64,000 nt of DNA from Apostichopus japonicus (Eukaryota > Echinodermata > Holothuroidea > Aspidochirotida > Stichopodidae): positions 22,348,168 to 22,412,167 of the forward strand of contig NC_092569.1 of assembly GCF_037975245.1 (NCBI RefSeq), written 5' to 3'. The notes beneath the pieces were generated by a model, which was given only the letters and a program-made list of their open reading frames with translations, searched no databases and had not been told where the DNA came from. The position numbers and the translations under genes were made by a program. Numbering within the stretch: the first letter of the stretch is position 1; each line of letters begins with the position of its first letter. Below, in pieces: positions 44,360-58,300 of this stretch.

Positions 44360-45764
44360 GTGGGTAACATACTACATATAAATGATTTAACTGCTTCTGA
44401 GTTGCAAAAATATTTTCTTTCCTTAAGTAACTTTAGGCTTGGTTACACTATCGGATTACAACATCTAAAAAAATATATATGATATGCATATCTCACACTG
44501 AGCTTATCGAGATTTCGAGAGATTTATGTAGCAAGCTGTTTGATATATAAAATTTGTAGCAGTATTTTTTCTTTAGCATTATAACTTACAATGTCAGCAA
44601 AATAAAATAGAAAGACAAAATAATAACAAGCTAGACTAGCGGTTATTTTCGTGAATAACAATAACCTGGTAATATGTGGATCCCAGCAAGAAAGAGGATT
44701 GAAATTTATAAAGTTATTAACCAAATTCATGGATTGAAACTAAATAAGCAATACCTCCTCTCTATTACTTACAATACCTAGAAGAAAGGTTGGGTTACTA
44801 TAATGATTTGATTTAAAAAAGAAATACAATAATGAAATGGTTTTGAACTTTGTTCATATATTAACAGTAAACAATAGTTCATAATAGCATTGAAAGGAAA
44901 TTCATAGTGAAAACTGCATTATTACAATTCACAGGAAAATATATCAAGGGGTGACTTCCTAAACACCGACAAACGAGAATTTAAAAAAAAATCCGAACGT
45001 ACAACTTGTTATATTAATAAATTACAGACACATTAGTAAAGATAACACGTTTGTGACTCTCCGACCTTCGTCCCACGGATAAATTGGTAGTAAAAATCAT
45101 CCAAACTACCAATAAATGCTGAACAGAAGGGATTTGCGCTATTGCATGTATATTCCCAATGCACAGTAACGCCATATTGTATTTAACTGTAATCGTATCA
45201 AGCGGTTAATTGAATTTCTATTTATAAAATGCTATAAAGTTAAGAGAAAAAAACCTTCCCGGCAAGCACTTGATGCGTTCAACAGTTTATTTGGCATTCT
45301 GTTACCAATTCAAAAGCTGGTCATTTCTTACCAATGTCAGTTGCTTACAAATATAACAAAAATTTTGAACAACTGCGGTAATTATTTCATAGCTATATGC
45401 TACATGCTTCTGAAACTGTATTAAATAACGAGGCAAGTAAAAGTACGGTAAATATAATAATTGGAAGTTTTTTAAGCTCAATTCTTAGTAGTAATTATTA
45501 TTTTATGGGTATTGATACCAGTTTAGGAATGCAAATATCACCAAACTGAAGATCAATACCAGAAATGGTGAATAAGAATAAGTAAAATATAGAAATTCTG
45601 CAAACCCAAAACATTATTCAGCTTTATTATTGTAAGAAAGCAAGCCATACTCCTGCCCTCTCTCTCCCTATGAACTCCTTTGTCAGCTGGTATACACACA
45701 ACCGTAAGTACGTTGAACCGACTAACTTATATGTTTCCCTATATCACGTGCTATGTTTCATTCC
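44360..45764 (+). other. Sequence between dead FReD exons
   Basis: Former intron of a dead FReD gene. AT-rich, nothing else recognised. Confidence 0.45.
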
Positions 45765-46015
45765 ATTCAACAACAAAAAAGAAGCAACGGAGATGGTAAT
45801 TTCTTGCGTTATTACCTAAATCACGAGTTCAGTACCAAACAAAGGGACAACGATGTTTATAGTGATAACTGTACGTTTAGCCTTCATGGTGGTACGATAA
45901 CTGTTACTATTCTAACCACTACCACGTCAGTTTAGAAAGTGATTCTAGCATATATTGTTATTATATCCCAGCATCGAATTGTAAATCAAATATACTGAAA
46001 TGAAGAATCGTCACG
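45765..46015 (+). pseudogene. FReD C-terminal exon remnant (frameshifted)
   Basis: Reads KRSNGDGNFLRYYLNHEFST, KQRDNDVYSDNC, then after a shift near 45885 WWYDNCYYSN, and after another shift EMKNR. It shares with gene A the RSNxDG insert missing from gene B, so this dead gene was closer to A. Confidence 0.85.
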
Positions 46016-46899
46016 TTAAACCTGAGTAAGGGACAGCACTACCGCAAAGGTTGTAGAAGAAGCCACAAAGTATGAAATGTCCGATCATTACATATAACTT
46101 TATGTATTTATGAAGATCTGTGTGTTTGTTGGATACTAATGAATCTCATTGGATATTACATCTTCCACTTATTATATGATTAATTTACGTGTTAACTTCA
46201 AAAGCATTTTAAACACCAAGATGATATTCCAGAATGTATCTTTTCTCCCTTCTTCAAGCGACAATTTTCTTACTTCTTAGAGCAAGTAAAATATAAAACT
46301 CAAATAATAAATGTGATAAACAACAACAAGGGTTGGTTCTTTATGTTTGGTCACCTGCATAACGCTTTAATATAAAGGGCAGAGTCGCATCAAAGAATTT
46401 TTTAAGTAACAGCAGTCAATGTAAGCGATACTAATATACTATTAACTCCTATACGGAAGACATATATATAAGTACTTACAACTGACCAGTTCTGAAGTGG
46501 CTGAAGCGGTTCAATAAAAAACGCTGTTATAATTCACGAGTAAAATCACATGAAAACATCTATACAAGTAGTAAACGTAAGCTAGAGAAGCATATTGGTG
46601 CCACAACATATTTGAAATGATGAAAAAAACATTTCGAATTTACGAAAAACACTTTATTGGAATTACATAAAGATGTTTTGTTTTCGTGGCAACATTACCC
46701 TTCTGTATTAAACGATATTATAATTTAACAAAAATTAATACATAAACAAATTATTAGGGCACAACCTTATATTAAATAACATTGATAAACACAAAATATA
46801 ACATAATTTAGCCCTCATAGGTGCGCGGTTTAAGAAAAAGACTGCAGTGGGTTACTATGAAACACGGTTACAAAAACTGCACTATCTTTACAAACTTAC
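46016..46899. other. Intergenic, no gene recognised
   Basis: AT-rich, no recognised feature. Confidence 0.45.
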
Positions 46900-47880
46900 G
46901 ATAGCACAGAGCATTTTATTGTATTATTGTATTTAATTTAATAAGTATTTTCTTTTTCTCTGCTTTATATATTGTTTGAATACAATATTATCGTGTCTTT
47001 TTTTTAGTTTCATACGTATTAAATGTTAAATAAGAAGGCAATGTATCATAGGACACGGGGAATCAGTAGGCTAATGAAATATCCCAGGAATTTATTGTTC
47101 ACTAATTGTGTGTATCACAGCTCCGAAGAAATCACAACTACGTTTGATAAAAAAAGGAGTCGTATAGGAAGAATTTCGGTTTATTGATTAAACACGATTG
47201 TCACACCTCACTTACGTCCTGAAGTGACAGTTTTCCTTAACTGCTTGTTAAACTCTTGTACCACATCACACGATACACACGTAACACAGTTACTACTGTA
47301 AATCTTAAAGTTTGTGACTAGGTAAAAACTGGATCGTGCTATGAATCGGTAGCATGTGCTATTTTGATTACAGTAAGAACTGAGGAAATGTTTAATATAA
47401 ACAAATCCAGTCGTGGGCATTTGTTGGTATTACACATATCCTCAGTTCTTACTGTAAATCTACTAGCACATGTTACCGATTTATCAGCACGATCCAGTAT
47501 TCACTGTGCTACAAAACTTAAAGATTAACAGTAGTTACTGTTATCTCTGTGTGAATCAGCTGACCGCAGACTTCAAGTTTAATTCTAAAAAAGTAAAAGC
47601 GAAATTGAATACAAGACCGTGAACTTATTGCTTGACTTATACAGCAAGGAATTTTAATCTGAATTAATTTCGGCGGTCAAATATAAATCAGTTTCTTGTA
47701 GAAATTTAGACAACCATAGTCGACATATTCTCATTGCAATTAGTTCTTAATTAACATATATCACTTGACATCACTGTTCCATATGTTTTAAATTACTATA
47801 ATTTAAATAATGACATACTATTCTCTCTGATAAGTCTTGTTTTTCTCGCTACGAGATCCGATGTCACATAATGTGGGAAG
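46900..47880. repeat. Duplicated non-coding block (partner of 13350-13915)
   Basis: Matches the sequence upstream of the gene A satellite array in the same orientation, with a foldback element inserted inside it. It marks the upstream part of a dead second copy of the gene A 5' region. Confidence 0.65.
47265..47565. mobile_element. Foldback/MITE-like element, copy 2
   Basis: Same family as 8791-9095. Arms share AAACTGGATCGTGCT, CGGTAGCATGTGCTA and ACAGTAAGAACTGAGGA with their complements. The corresponding block at 13.5 kb has no element, giving an apparent empty site. Confidence 0.85.
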
Positions 47881-49299
47881 CAAGCATTTTGATTTTTGCT
47901 TTAAAGTCAACCAATCCGTTCATGCGGTAATGTTTTGTAACGCGTAAAGACATGAGCGTCAATGCCAATTGAAAAGTGGGGCGGTATATAAAAGAATGAA
48001 TACGGATAAAACTGAAGGAGTCTGCTTGTAGCGAGCGCCTTGGGGCAAAATATTTTTCGGGTGGGGTCAAAGGGCCCGCCTTAGGGCCCTGACGGGGTCC
48101 AGGGTAAAAGTCCCGGCGAGAGCCGAAGTGTTACAGTTTGTTACTGTTTGGTTACTGCATTTTTACCAAAAGTCAGTCCTGGCAAGTTATTAGACATACG
48201 AAAGACTTATATATGTAATATCCGGGTGAAACTTAGGGCCTTTATCATGATTGATAAAATCGTATCCTGAACCCAAACGGAAACATTCTCAATGTTTGGT
48301 TTCTCAAATACAATAATCTTGTTATACAGATGTCTACAATATGCACACATAAGGTACCTTAAGTACAATAAAAAAAATCACCATTGGGTATCTGGGCACA
48401 TTCACTTTATCGGAAAATAAAAATACTTCAGTTCCCAAGCCAAGGTAGAATCTCTACGGGTAGTTGAGTGATATCGAGAACAATTATGTATCGTCTAAAT
48501 GATGTGGGTATATACTAGGGCCTATTACGAAATTGTTAGTCGGTGGGCCACCTCCCAAACTGGACCATTATGACACTATCGAAACGTAGCGCCAGCATCG
48601 GTTGGAGCGTAGCTCAGCAAGATTTTTTTTGCGAAAAATGCCCGCCCCAGATTGCCAGAAATGGTACATTGCGAGCCATGTAAGTTGCATATGAACATTC
48701 TAAAATATGAGATCTCATGTTGTAGAAAATTTTACTCTCCACAAAAAAAAAATATATGAGAAAAATTCTTTGCGGGATAAAATCACTTCGTAAGGGAGAA
48801 ATAGGTCTTGACGTTACTTCAGAAGCTATAATATTTGTTTTACATACCAAAGAAGGACCTACTAGAGGGTGGGGGGGGGGGGAAGTGAACTGAGTGGATC
48901 GGCCGTGTAACTGACTGAGCCTCAATATTGTTAGTTAAATCAACGGGTCACTGATTAAGGGGCTAACAATTTAACTGATACCCTTTATGAAACACAAAGA
49001 CGTAATAAGTATATAGTCCAGGCGTTCACATAATCATAGGCCTACTTCCATCTAGGAAGTTGAACTCTTAGGGGCGCAGCTGCCCCCCCTCCATGCAGGT
49101 TAAAAATAATATGCTGGAAAGGGGATTAGCGAATGCTGTTGACTTTCATGATCTGCTGGCTCATTATATAGCCTGAGAGTTATATGGGCGTTGTTCCTCA
49201 TTTAATTTACGCTACAAATAAAATCATTTATTCTTAAGTATCAGCCTGCCCCCCCCCCCATTCCTTCTCATGATTGATGACCTTTAGCCAAGTCAAGGT
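47881..49299. other. Repeat-debris region replacing the satellite array
   Basis: GC-richer patches (48030-48115, with GGGCCCGCCTTAGGGCCC and GGGGTCCAGGG), poly-G and poly-C tracts (48868, 49251) and no FReD exons. These look like fragments of mobile elements that I cannot name. At this position gene A has the 2.3-kb satellite. Confidence 0.45.
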
Positions 49300-50090
49300 A
49301 AACATAGTCAACCCTCTACTGCAGCCAAGTATTTAAGACATGGTAGACTGTATCCAACAGAAAGGACACCACAACCAGATCAAATTAGAATTTGCTCTAT
49401 TGACGTCAATTAAAGATCATTTCGATTCAGAGAGAATCAAATCGATAACATGATTGGTTTCAAAAAGTCCAATGAAGATACCGTAGTATTCAATACAAGA
49501 AAGACTCATGAGTCATAATATTTGTTATGATTTTAGCTTCACTTTTATTTCAAGCACAAATCCGTGTCCAAGGTTTCAGACTTCCTTCTTCTGTTTTCTA
49601 CGGACGCTGTTGAGTAGCAGTTCTCATGCAAGGTCTTCCATATGTTGTGTGTATTTATCACGTAATGAATTGAACCAATACATTTAGTGAATTATTTGTA
49701 GTAACAAAGATGGAAACAATGTTTTACTGTACGTTATAAATTCCCCCAGGCAGTATCTGTAGCAACCTGTTAGTAGGTGAAAGTCATTGTCAACTTGTAA
49801 TTCAGACAAGAGCAGGTCTCTGTAGAAGACGATACGCCACCATCAAGATGTACTGTAATAAACTTTATTCGTTAGTTCGAGATTCATTTTTCCTTTGGAC
49901 AGGCGTCTTCCTCAATTGAAGTAAAATTGTTGGTGTCTAAAATACATCTCTTTAAATAGATGCTTCACAGGGGAAAAAATATCATACGGAGTGCAAATAT
50001 GTGACATCATCATAACCATTAAAAGTCACCAATCATTATCCGCTTATTTCAAAGCATATCAATACATATTGATAGCTGTTGAAAGAAAAT
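49300..50090 (+). pseudogene. Dead 5' end of a gene-A-like FReD gene (promoter, exon 1, start of intron 1)
   Basis: 49318-49385 resembles one degenerate satellite monomer. 49390-49847 matches the gene A promoter, including CAAGATGTACTGT at the start. Exon 1 begins at ATG 49848 and reads MYCNKLYSLVRDSFFLWTG, then stops at TGA 49917-49919, and the GTAAGT donor is lost. 49940-50090 matches gene A intron 1 near 17000-17130. A LINE follows. No other exons of this gene are found directly downstream. Confidence 0.88.
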
Positions 50091-50619
50091 AACATATACA
50101 TTTTATTACATTTTTTTAACTCCATATATTGATATCTTTCGTTTCCAATGAACAATCAATTTTCAACTGTAATTCGATTTGCTAAAAATTATATAAACGA
50201 TTACATTAACGACCAACAAAGTAACACTTAAACTCATAAGCAATTATAAATAAACAAACAGAATTAATAGAAAAGAAACTCACATAGCACAACCCCCCCC
50301 CCCAAAAAAAAAAATTAATAATAATAAATAAATATTGTCATTGTTACTTAGAAAGTAATTAATACATTCATTTATTGAACATGTCATTTTTAAGGGTGTA
50401 CTACGGCATTCCTTACTTGCTTTGTTAAGTATGTAATATTCTACCTGTAAATAATATTTGAGTTTGGAGTAAAATGCAATAGCATCTGACAGCTTATCAC
50501 TTAATTTGCAACTGAGGACATAATACTTTGCATGTAAAAGATAAACAGTTGATCGGATGTTTAGCTTCTTCGATATAACCAAACTAAGCGTGATCATGGT
50601 TAATACCAACGTTTCTCTC

Positions 50620-51860
50620 CAGGCAGAGGTTATCAGACTCTAACCAGAAGGTTTTACCAAAATCACATTCTCAAACCAAATGCTTTAGTGTTTTATTTTC
50701 TTTCTGACAAAATTTACAAAACGAGCTATCATTTACATTGATCTTGAATAAAAACATGTTGGTTCTAAGTATTCTATGCAAGAAACGGAACTGAAAGTAA
50801 TGTGTTTTGGTATCTCTAACAGCCAGATAAGGTAACGTAAACATGATTTCCAGTCATACGTCTTGCTATCAATTTCATGCCATTTCTGGATTGCTGTTGG
50901 TTGTTGTGATTTATTCTCTATTAGATACTTGTAAAAATACTTCGTTACTTTGGGTGACGTCATAGCTTTTACAAGGCGTTGCTTAATACCATTGTGTTGT
51001 GAGCGTTATTTACACTTTTCTTTCAAGGTTTTGGAACTGCCGACCAAATTTCGAAATAAAAAGTAAAAGTGAAATGATCCAGATCGAGCTTAGTACAAAA
51101 ACCATCATAACCAATAAACATTGTTGTCAAAAAAGTCACGCAATCGAAAAGCACCTTTTTGTTTGAGAATATTTGAAAAAAAAAGGATCTTATTATCAAT
51201 ATTGATGAATTCATTATTCAAAACAAACTGGTTACAATACGAATCTGGGGGTCTGTAGTAAAAATCCGACCATGAATAACTCACGTCACGAATACAATTA
51301 TTTGAGATATTAATGTCATTTTCATAAAAGTTGCATTTGAATACAAATCCTTTTCCATATCTCTTAAGTTCTTTATCTAATAAAACTTTCCATACACCTT
51401 TAATTTCATCAAGATACAGTTTAACCCACTTACACTTTAAACTTGTTACGAAAGACATTAAGTCAATTATATTCAGGCCTCCTTTACATTTCTCTTTAAC
51501 GAAAACGTTTTACTTTACTTTCTTGGGTTTACTGCACCAAATGAATTCAAACAGAAGACTTTCATTTTCTTTAAAAACAATTGTACTCGGATTTGGTAAA
51601 ACGGTAAATAAATAGACAAGTTGTGAAATAAGGAACGTTTTAATGAGAACAATTTTTCCAAGGGGCGTAAGATCTCCGGAAGACCAGAGATTATTGATAA
51701 TACTTTTATTACGCGACCGTTTGGAACATAGTTTAACTTATAAAAGTCTTCTTGGTGATTAGTGAAAGAAATACCTATAATTTACAGGATCGTCGCTTAT
51801 AACCAACTTTAAATTTCGAAAATAACGTGGTGGGGTCGAGGACAAAGTTAATATAGTTAA
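50620..51860 (-). mobile_element. L1/Tx1-like LINE ORF2 C-terminal fragment
   Basis: Minus-strand frames read GDLTPLGKIVLIKT, LLFEFIWCSKPKK, GGLNIIDLMSFVTSLKCKWV, then KGAFRLRDF, and finally LRTNMFLFKINVNDSSFCKF. This order (LTPLGK, IW, SLK-WVK, CxFC) is typical of the region after the reverse transcriptase in L1/Tx1 elements. Stops and frameshifts show it is dead. Confidence 0.8.
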
Positions 51861-52134
51861 ATAAATAAATGTGAATTCCTGTTTATTAAAACGTACTTTG
51901 TCGTCCTTCACAAATTAATTTCATAAAATTCAAAAAAATAACCGTTCTTATTGCTTCACTCTTTTGGAAGGTGACGGGGGGGGGGGGGAGAGGTCGGATT
52001 TTGCAGGGGACGCAATTGATTTACATGTACATTGTACTTTGTACTAAATGTCTTTCTTTCGATTGCGACAGCTTTTCTTTTTTAAACATATCTGGTCGGA
52101 ATGCATTCATAATTTCGGTGACATTTAAAGCAAT

Positions 52135-52180
52135 GAAATATAGTATTTAGGAGGCCATGGGTTCGATCCCTGACCGGCAA
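52135..52180 (+). mobile_element. Possible tRNA-SINE fragment (B box only)
   Basis: GGTTCGATCCCTGACC near 52161 is a good pol III B box, but no A box is visible upstream. Could be a truncated SINE head or chance. Confidence 0.3.
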
Positions 52181-54599
52181 AGTTACGGTGGATTCTCATT
52201 GTTGCTTTTGTTTCTTTAGCTATTCCGGTTTTCTCAATTTCAGTCTTAAAATATTTTAAATCCGTGGAAGCGCCTTTCATTCTAAATTGAAGATTACCCC
52301 GACTACCTAGGACAGGCCATGTTTATGTTAATCTATTGTCTATAAATATGAATAAACTCAACTAAAACAAAGTCTTATAACTTCATATGAAGAAAAGGGT
52401 AGTGTTGGGTAATATGCAACGTTATTTGTCGGTCATACATTTGTAATGCATTATAGAAATATTATCTTTGGACTTAAAAGTCTTGTTTTCCCATTGAGAT
52501 TTGTGTTTCATCTGGGACAATGACGTAACGGTCTGTGTTAGACTTGGTAGTCCCGACGCTCTACTTGATGGGCGTGAGATACTTAAAGAAACATTTCTCA
52601 AAGTATAAAATAGCATAGAAATACAAGTTGACTGAGGACACTTGGTTTACTGTTTGCAAGTTTAACTTCAATATTAGTCGTTTCGTGGGTCTCCTGCCTG
52701 CGGCCGGCTTAGGTTGGTGGTCGAGTCTCGCATGAATGAGAACATGAACGTTATGTTCACAGAAACTACTTTCTTGAGAATGCGTGGCGGCGGGAAGTAA
52801 GCTCATCTAAAGAGCCAACTCCTTCACACGGAAAGCAGCAACTTCCATGGGTCGTTGCCCTGAACAAGAAAAGCAGAAAGATGTTAGCAAAAGAAATATC
52901 ATAAACATATAAGCAGAATAATAGGGGCGAAACTTTCGTGAGCGAATAACAAACGATTGACCAACTTTAACCATGGCTTTTCTACACTTATTGTTGTCTA
53001 CGCAAGAATTTCTATTGAATGCAAAACGGGCTTAATACGAAGAAATAAAACTGAAGCTAAGGAAATATTAATCAATCTTTAATATTAAATATACAACTAA
53101 AATATTTATTTTTTTCAAATGAAAAATGTTGACAGGTTATCAGCAGAGAGTGTGGACCTGGAAGTTCCATCCCCGCTCGAATAAACACCAGATACAACAA
53201 AAACAATTATATTGGTACGACTGTTTGCAAATTCTTTTACTTTGATAACGACGATTATGAACGAACATGCCACTGAGGTAGCAGGTAACAACAACACATA
53301 TATGAATAAATCCGCGAAACAGGCTTTACTATTTTAGGTGAAAATTGCTTTGTTTGGGTTAGTAACACAGAGTATATACAGACAGCAAGACAAATAGATA
53401 AACACATGCTCTCGATTACATTCAAGGACTTGCTTCCGGTGAACACACGATCTTACATATTTCTTCTTAGCGAAGGTTGATGATTAACTATTAATATATT
53501 TTTTTCTCAAATCCCAATATTTCTTCACTCATGAACATTCATATCCCAAACATGATATTGGAATACTTAAATAAAAAGTTCATTACTTATTTAACTCTAA
53601 TGTAGAAATATGTTAAGCTACTTGGTGATAGCATCAAACTGGACAGCAAACAGTGATTTTAGAAAACTTGAGGTAGAGTTTCTAATGGTCCGTGCCTCTG
53701 TTAAACATAAATTACCATGATCATTGCAAAGTTTACACATTTTACTAACGCTACCTAAAAGGTTATTCCTTTTGTTAGCGTGAAAGAATCAAAGAATGAG
53801 ATTGAGAGAGCTAATGCAATATCATCTTCTATGAAATAAATAGATAAGCAAAGAGTTTATAGGTGTGTTGTTTGAGTCGAAGTAAGCCATGTGGTTTCCA
53901 TTTGATTAGTGAGTCGCTTTTGAGGAATTTACTAGGCTACTATTTTGTGGGACATTGAATTGTATTAGTTTGTTTCGTGACCACTGTAGGAGTATTGAGC
54001 ACCATATAAGATAAAGAACCCGGTAGCAACTATAATAATTATTGTTTATAAACTTAGAGCCTACTTCATTTTCGGAATAGGTACTACATTTGTCATATAT
54101 ACCCACTCACAGCACCAATTCAACAGGCTCGCACATCCGTTCACTTTGACAACATAAACAGCTGCTCAGACATCGTCACATCTTCACATATCTTTATCCG
54201 AAAATCCAGCTCTATAATTTTTTACCTTTAACTACAGCATGCTCTTCCGATTATTTCTTTTAAACCTGAAAAAGTAATGATTCTTTGAATAGCAATACGA
54301 ATTTCATTTTCCATGATTCAATTTTACTCACCTTTTAATCACAAAACATAAGCTCTAGCAAAGAAAAAAAATTGAAATTCAACAAATATTTCGAACTATC
54401 CTTGTCAGATATCTTTAAGTCTTCAAACCAGTGTAATAATGTACAGTTGATAAAGTAACGATTCCCACACGAAACATTACAGACTTTGATGTAGATGTTT
54501 TCAAGTGGATTTTACTGTTAATCGATTGCGTCACTTTCTCATTCATTTATATATGATAATGATAGTTTGACTTCTCCATCAGAAAAGCCCTACTTGTAA
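52181..54599. other. Intergenic segmental-duplication sequence
   Basis: Copy-2 equivalent of 28.69-31.43 kb. No exon recognised. Confidence 0.5.
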
Positions 54600-55224
54600 T
54601 ATATAGCTACGGTGATGTACTGCCTTCAGTTTACTGTCAGCGCATATCTTAGTTCTTTCGTCGTTTCGTCAGGGCGTTAAAGAGAAGTGCATGGTTTGAC
54701 GGAAAATAAGAACCTCGATAAGTCCTAGATTAGCTTCCTATATATAGTCTTCTTTCAACCCTTTTACTACAATTTAGTTTTCTTCTGAATACAGAAATAT
54801 TTAATTAAATTTAATTTAAGTAATATTCATTGAAACCACGGCTATTTTTCTTAACGTTATGGACTTGACCGAAAATCCCAGTTGTATTTCCCGAAAGAGA
54901 TCACGAGGGGAAGAATCATATCAAGATGGCCGACTCATAGTTTGTACTGCACGATTTCAGTAGTCTCGATTTCCTTGTCCACAGGGGTTTGACTTCCTTG
55001 TTCTTTTGTCTACCGATGCGCGTAAGAGACAACATTTAGTAGAAACTACCATTTTACTAAAATGAATGTTTTAAATGAGGTTAACTATGTTCTGTATTTT
55101 CTACCGTACCTACTAAAGTACTCAATGTAAGGTAGGTTCTGTCGTCGAAAGAGGTGATAGACATTATCAACTTGAATTCAGAGAAGGGCGAGCCACCAGA
55201 AAAGATTCCACTCTTTCGTCAAAA
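54600..55224 (+). promoter_or_regulatory. Promoter and 5' leader of FReD gene C
   Basis: Nearly identical to the gene B promoter, differing at only scattered bases over roughly 600 bp, and including TATATATAG near 54740 and the shared GACTTCCTTGTTCTTTTG block near 54990. Confidence 0.5.
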
Positions 55225-55301
55225 TGATCAGCAAGTTTGATTCAATCTTCCAATTTTTATTTTTCCTTTGGACAACTAGCTGCCTCGTTTTTCGTGAATC
55301 G
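55225..55301 (+). CDS. Gene C exon 1 (signal peptide, possibly frameshifted)
   Basis: ATG followed by MISKFDSIFQF-type sequence, almost identical to gene B exon 1, then GTAAGT. By my coordinate count the T-rich stretch near 55255-55265 lacks one T, leaving 77 nt and putting exon 2 out of frame. A sequence or counting error is possible. Confidence 0.6.
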
Positions 55302-58300
55302 GTAAGTTCTAGTACTTTTATCATTTTTAATTTAATCCAGCATAAAAGTCAAAGTCAATTCATTTTTGGTGCCTTCTAATGTAGCACACAGAAAATACAG
55401 AAAAGAATTTTAAACGCATTTCATTATAAACCTTCTTCAGTCATCTGTCGTAGTATATATATTTTAATGTACTTGCGCGATAACAGAATTTGAAACTAAA
55501 GTTTTGATTGTTCAAAAGATGATATCCGATATTGGAAATGGAGATATGATAACTCCTCAAATTCAGTACAATGTTAATATTTGGTATATTGTAGTGATCT
55601 GTATTGAAATAAACATCATTGTCTGTAACGCTTCAAAAGTCCGTAACAAATAATTCAAAAAATAAACGCAAAGGATATTGAAGTGTGTAGAGTAAACGTT
55701 CGAGTAGATTAAGATATACTTTTTTCAGAGTAATGAAATACTTAAAATTAATTTTAAGCCACCTACAAAAAGAGTCCCAAATTAAAACAAAGTAAAAACG
55801 TTCAAATCTTGAATAGCAATTCTCGTTTTGACTATATTTTAAAGTAAAGTTTTGATAGTTCAAAAGATTGTATATGATATTGGAAATGGAGACATAATAA
55901 TTCCTCAAATTCAATACAATGTTCATCATTTGGAATCCTGTATTTGTCTGTATCGAAATAAAAATGATGGTCTGTATCGCTTCAAAAGTGTGTGACAAAT
56001 AATTCAACAAAATAATAATAAACGCAAAGTATATTTCAGTAATTGGAGTTAACGTTGAAGTTGATTCAGTTACACCTTTTTCAGATTAAATTAAGTACTT
56101 AAATTATTTTAAACTCCCCACGAACCACAAAAGAGTCTCGAAATTGAAGCAAAAGACAAGCAATCAAATCTTGAACAGAAAGTCTCCTTTTGACTATATT
56201 TTAACAAATCAAGAAATAATAATCTAATGCTTTCAAGTTTGTTTATGTTTTACATTTATATCAGAAATTAAAAGCGTTAACCTTTAGAATTTCTGCAATG
56301 TGGTAAAGAAGGCTGTTGTATGTAAAGTAAAGGTGTTAGATAAAAGATCGGATAATAAGGATGGATTTTTTTTTGTGCAAATTCGATAAATAATTGTAAT
56401 ATTACTAGTAACTTAGTAACGTTCTGGAACCTTTTAAGACACAAACATCTAGTTAAACATTCAAAGTTCTTTAAATAAAAACGATATAAAAGTTGTATAA
56501 AATATTGAGCTCTTGTTGTGTTAGTAATTCATAAACCTGTATTCCTACCTTTCACTTTAAAAGTGAACATTAACCTGTTAATAGTATATCTCTCATAGGT
56601 ACAATTTCAGAACTATCCTGTGTTTAAAAAAGACGTGCTAAAATTTGCAATAGGATTTTATCATTAATGAAATCAGACATAATGCAGACTGTCATAAATG
56701 CAAGTTTTACCGATAGTGTAATTCAAATACGGTAGTTTTAAATATTAATAGAAACGTTATAGCTAAGATTTACATACCCACACTTTGAATATCTCGCTTC
56801 AGTTTCTTAACTTTATAATAATTAACGAGAAAAGAATTTTTTACTTGATATTAATTACAGTTTTCATCCGTCTAATTCAATTCACATTAAAACTTATGAT
56901 TTACTATAATGCCACCTATTTTGTATTCCGATGTGGATCTTCTTTATTTAACAGAAATCTATCAATTTCAATGAAGCAATGGACAAATAACAAAGTTAAA
57001 TTTTAATTGAGTAACCAATTTAGCGCAAAATTCTACATGATTTACTGAGGATAAAGAAAATTAAAGTTAATGCAAGACGTAAAAATGTCTGGACTTACAG
57101 TTTTGTCCAATTTGCCAAATTTAAATGAGAAAAGGCAAATATACATGAAATATATATCATTTAAATATACAAAGACCTTTTCGCAAAGTCTATAATAAAA
57201 CTTAAAGCAACTTAATAAATATTTCTTAATATTTGTAGAATCTGTAGAGCCTTTGTAGTTAACCCATAGATACATTTTTACATCCGTCAAAGATTTAGAA
57301 AAAAGGCAAATAAGTCATATTGCACATCGATTTGGCGAAAGAATGAATCAATATGATTTCACCTTCTAAACTTTGAGAACCATTGGCATATCATTCTTGT
57401 CAACTGCTTCTTCATTTAATGTATTGTAGTCTTACAAACGTTATACAACTCGTTTAAGATTATACAAGGATGAGAGAATTCAGAAAGTAAATAGAGCATG
57501 TTCTGAATTTCAAATAAAAGAATATACCAGCATACGTAAATTGTCATAATGTGATCTATTAAATCATATTTTGTGTGTAGCTTCAAGAAAGTAGACAATT
57601 CTATAATAACTCAAACAAGACAAATTGAAAAAAAATCGAAATCAATATTTTGTTAAAAGGACCCCTTCTTTGTCACTTAAAGTTAAAGGTTCGGTTATGA
57701 CTAAAACATTTTTTTTTAAAAACATTTTTGGGCACAATAATTTTTCAAACATAGAACAGTATCGTCAATATGAGTTTTTTTAGTACTGGTAAAGTTCCTG
57801 TGAGACTTGCTTCACCAGTGCGAAGCTATGTCAATCGTAAGTAAGCTGCATATTACGACCTTCGTTTCAGGTCAAAAAAAAAATTAAGAAACGGACGTAA
57901 TGTGTACTGTCAAATTAATTACTAAGAGAAATACGTTCAACTAAATACATGTAAGATAAAGTATTCTGCAACGTTATTGGCAACCATGTTGATGTTTTCT
58001 TATATTTGTAACTGTTTGTTCTTACGTTCGACTATCTACAAAAGTATGTGGATTTACAAACTAAAATCAGAAGATAGTAAGTAAATGTAAAACATTAATT
58101 TGTACTGTAAACATAAAGAAAACACATATTTTGCTTAATTCCAATGAAATTTGAAAATCGCTATTCGTCTAATACTTTTATTGCTCATAACTCCTACAAA
58201 GTAGTATGATTCGCGATCAATATAAATTCTTGGTTCAACAGATCGTAACCCATTCCAGCAAATATCTTATAAAAAATGTTAAGTCTCAATTTATTGCCGT

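Noticed and set aside
45753-45935. Independent small gene
   Set aside because: It is the first part of a frameshifted FReD C-terminal exon.
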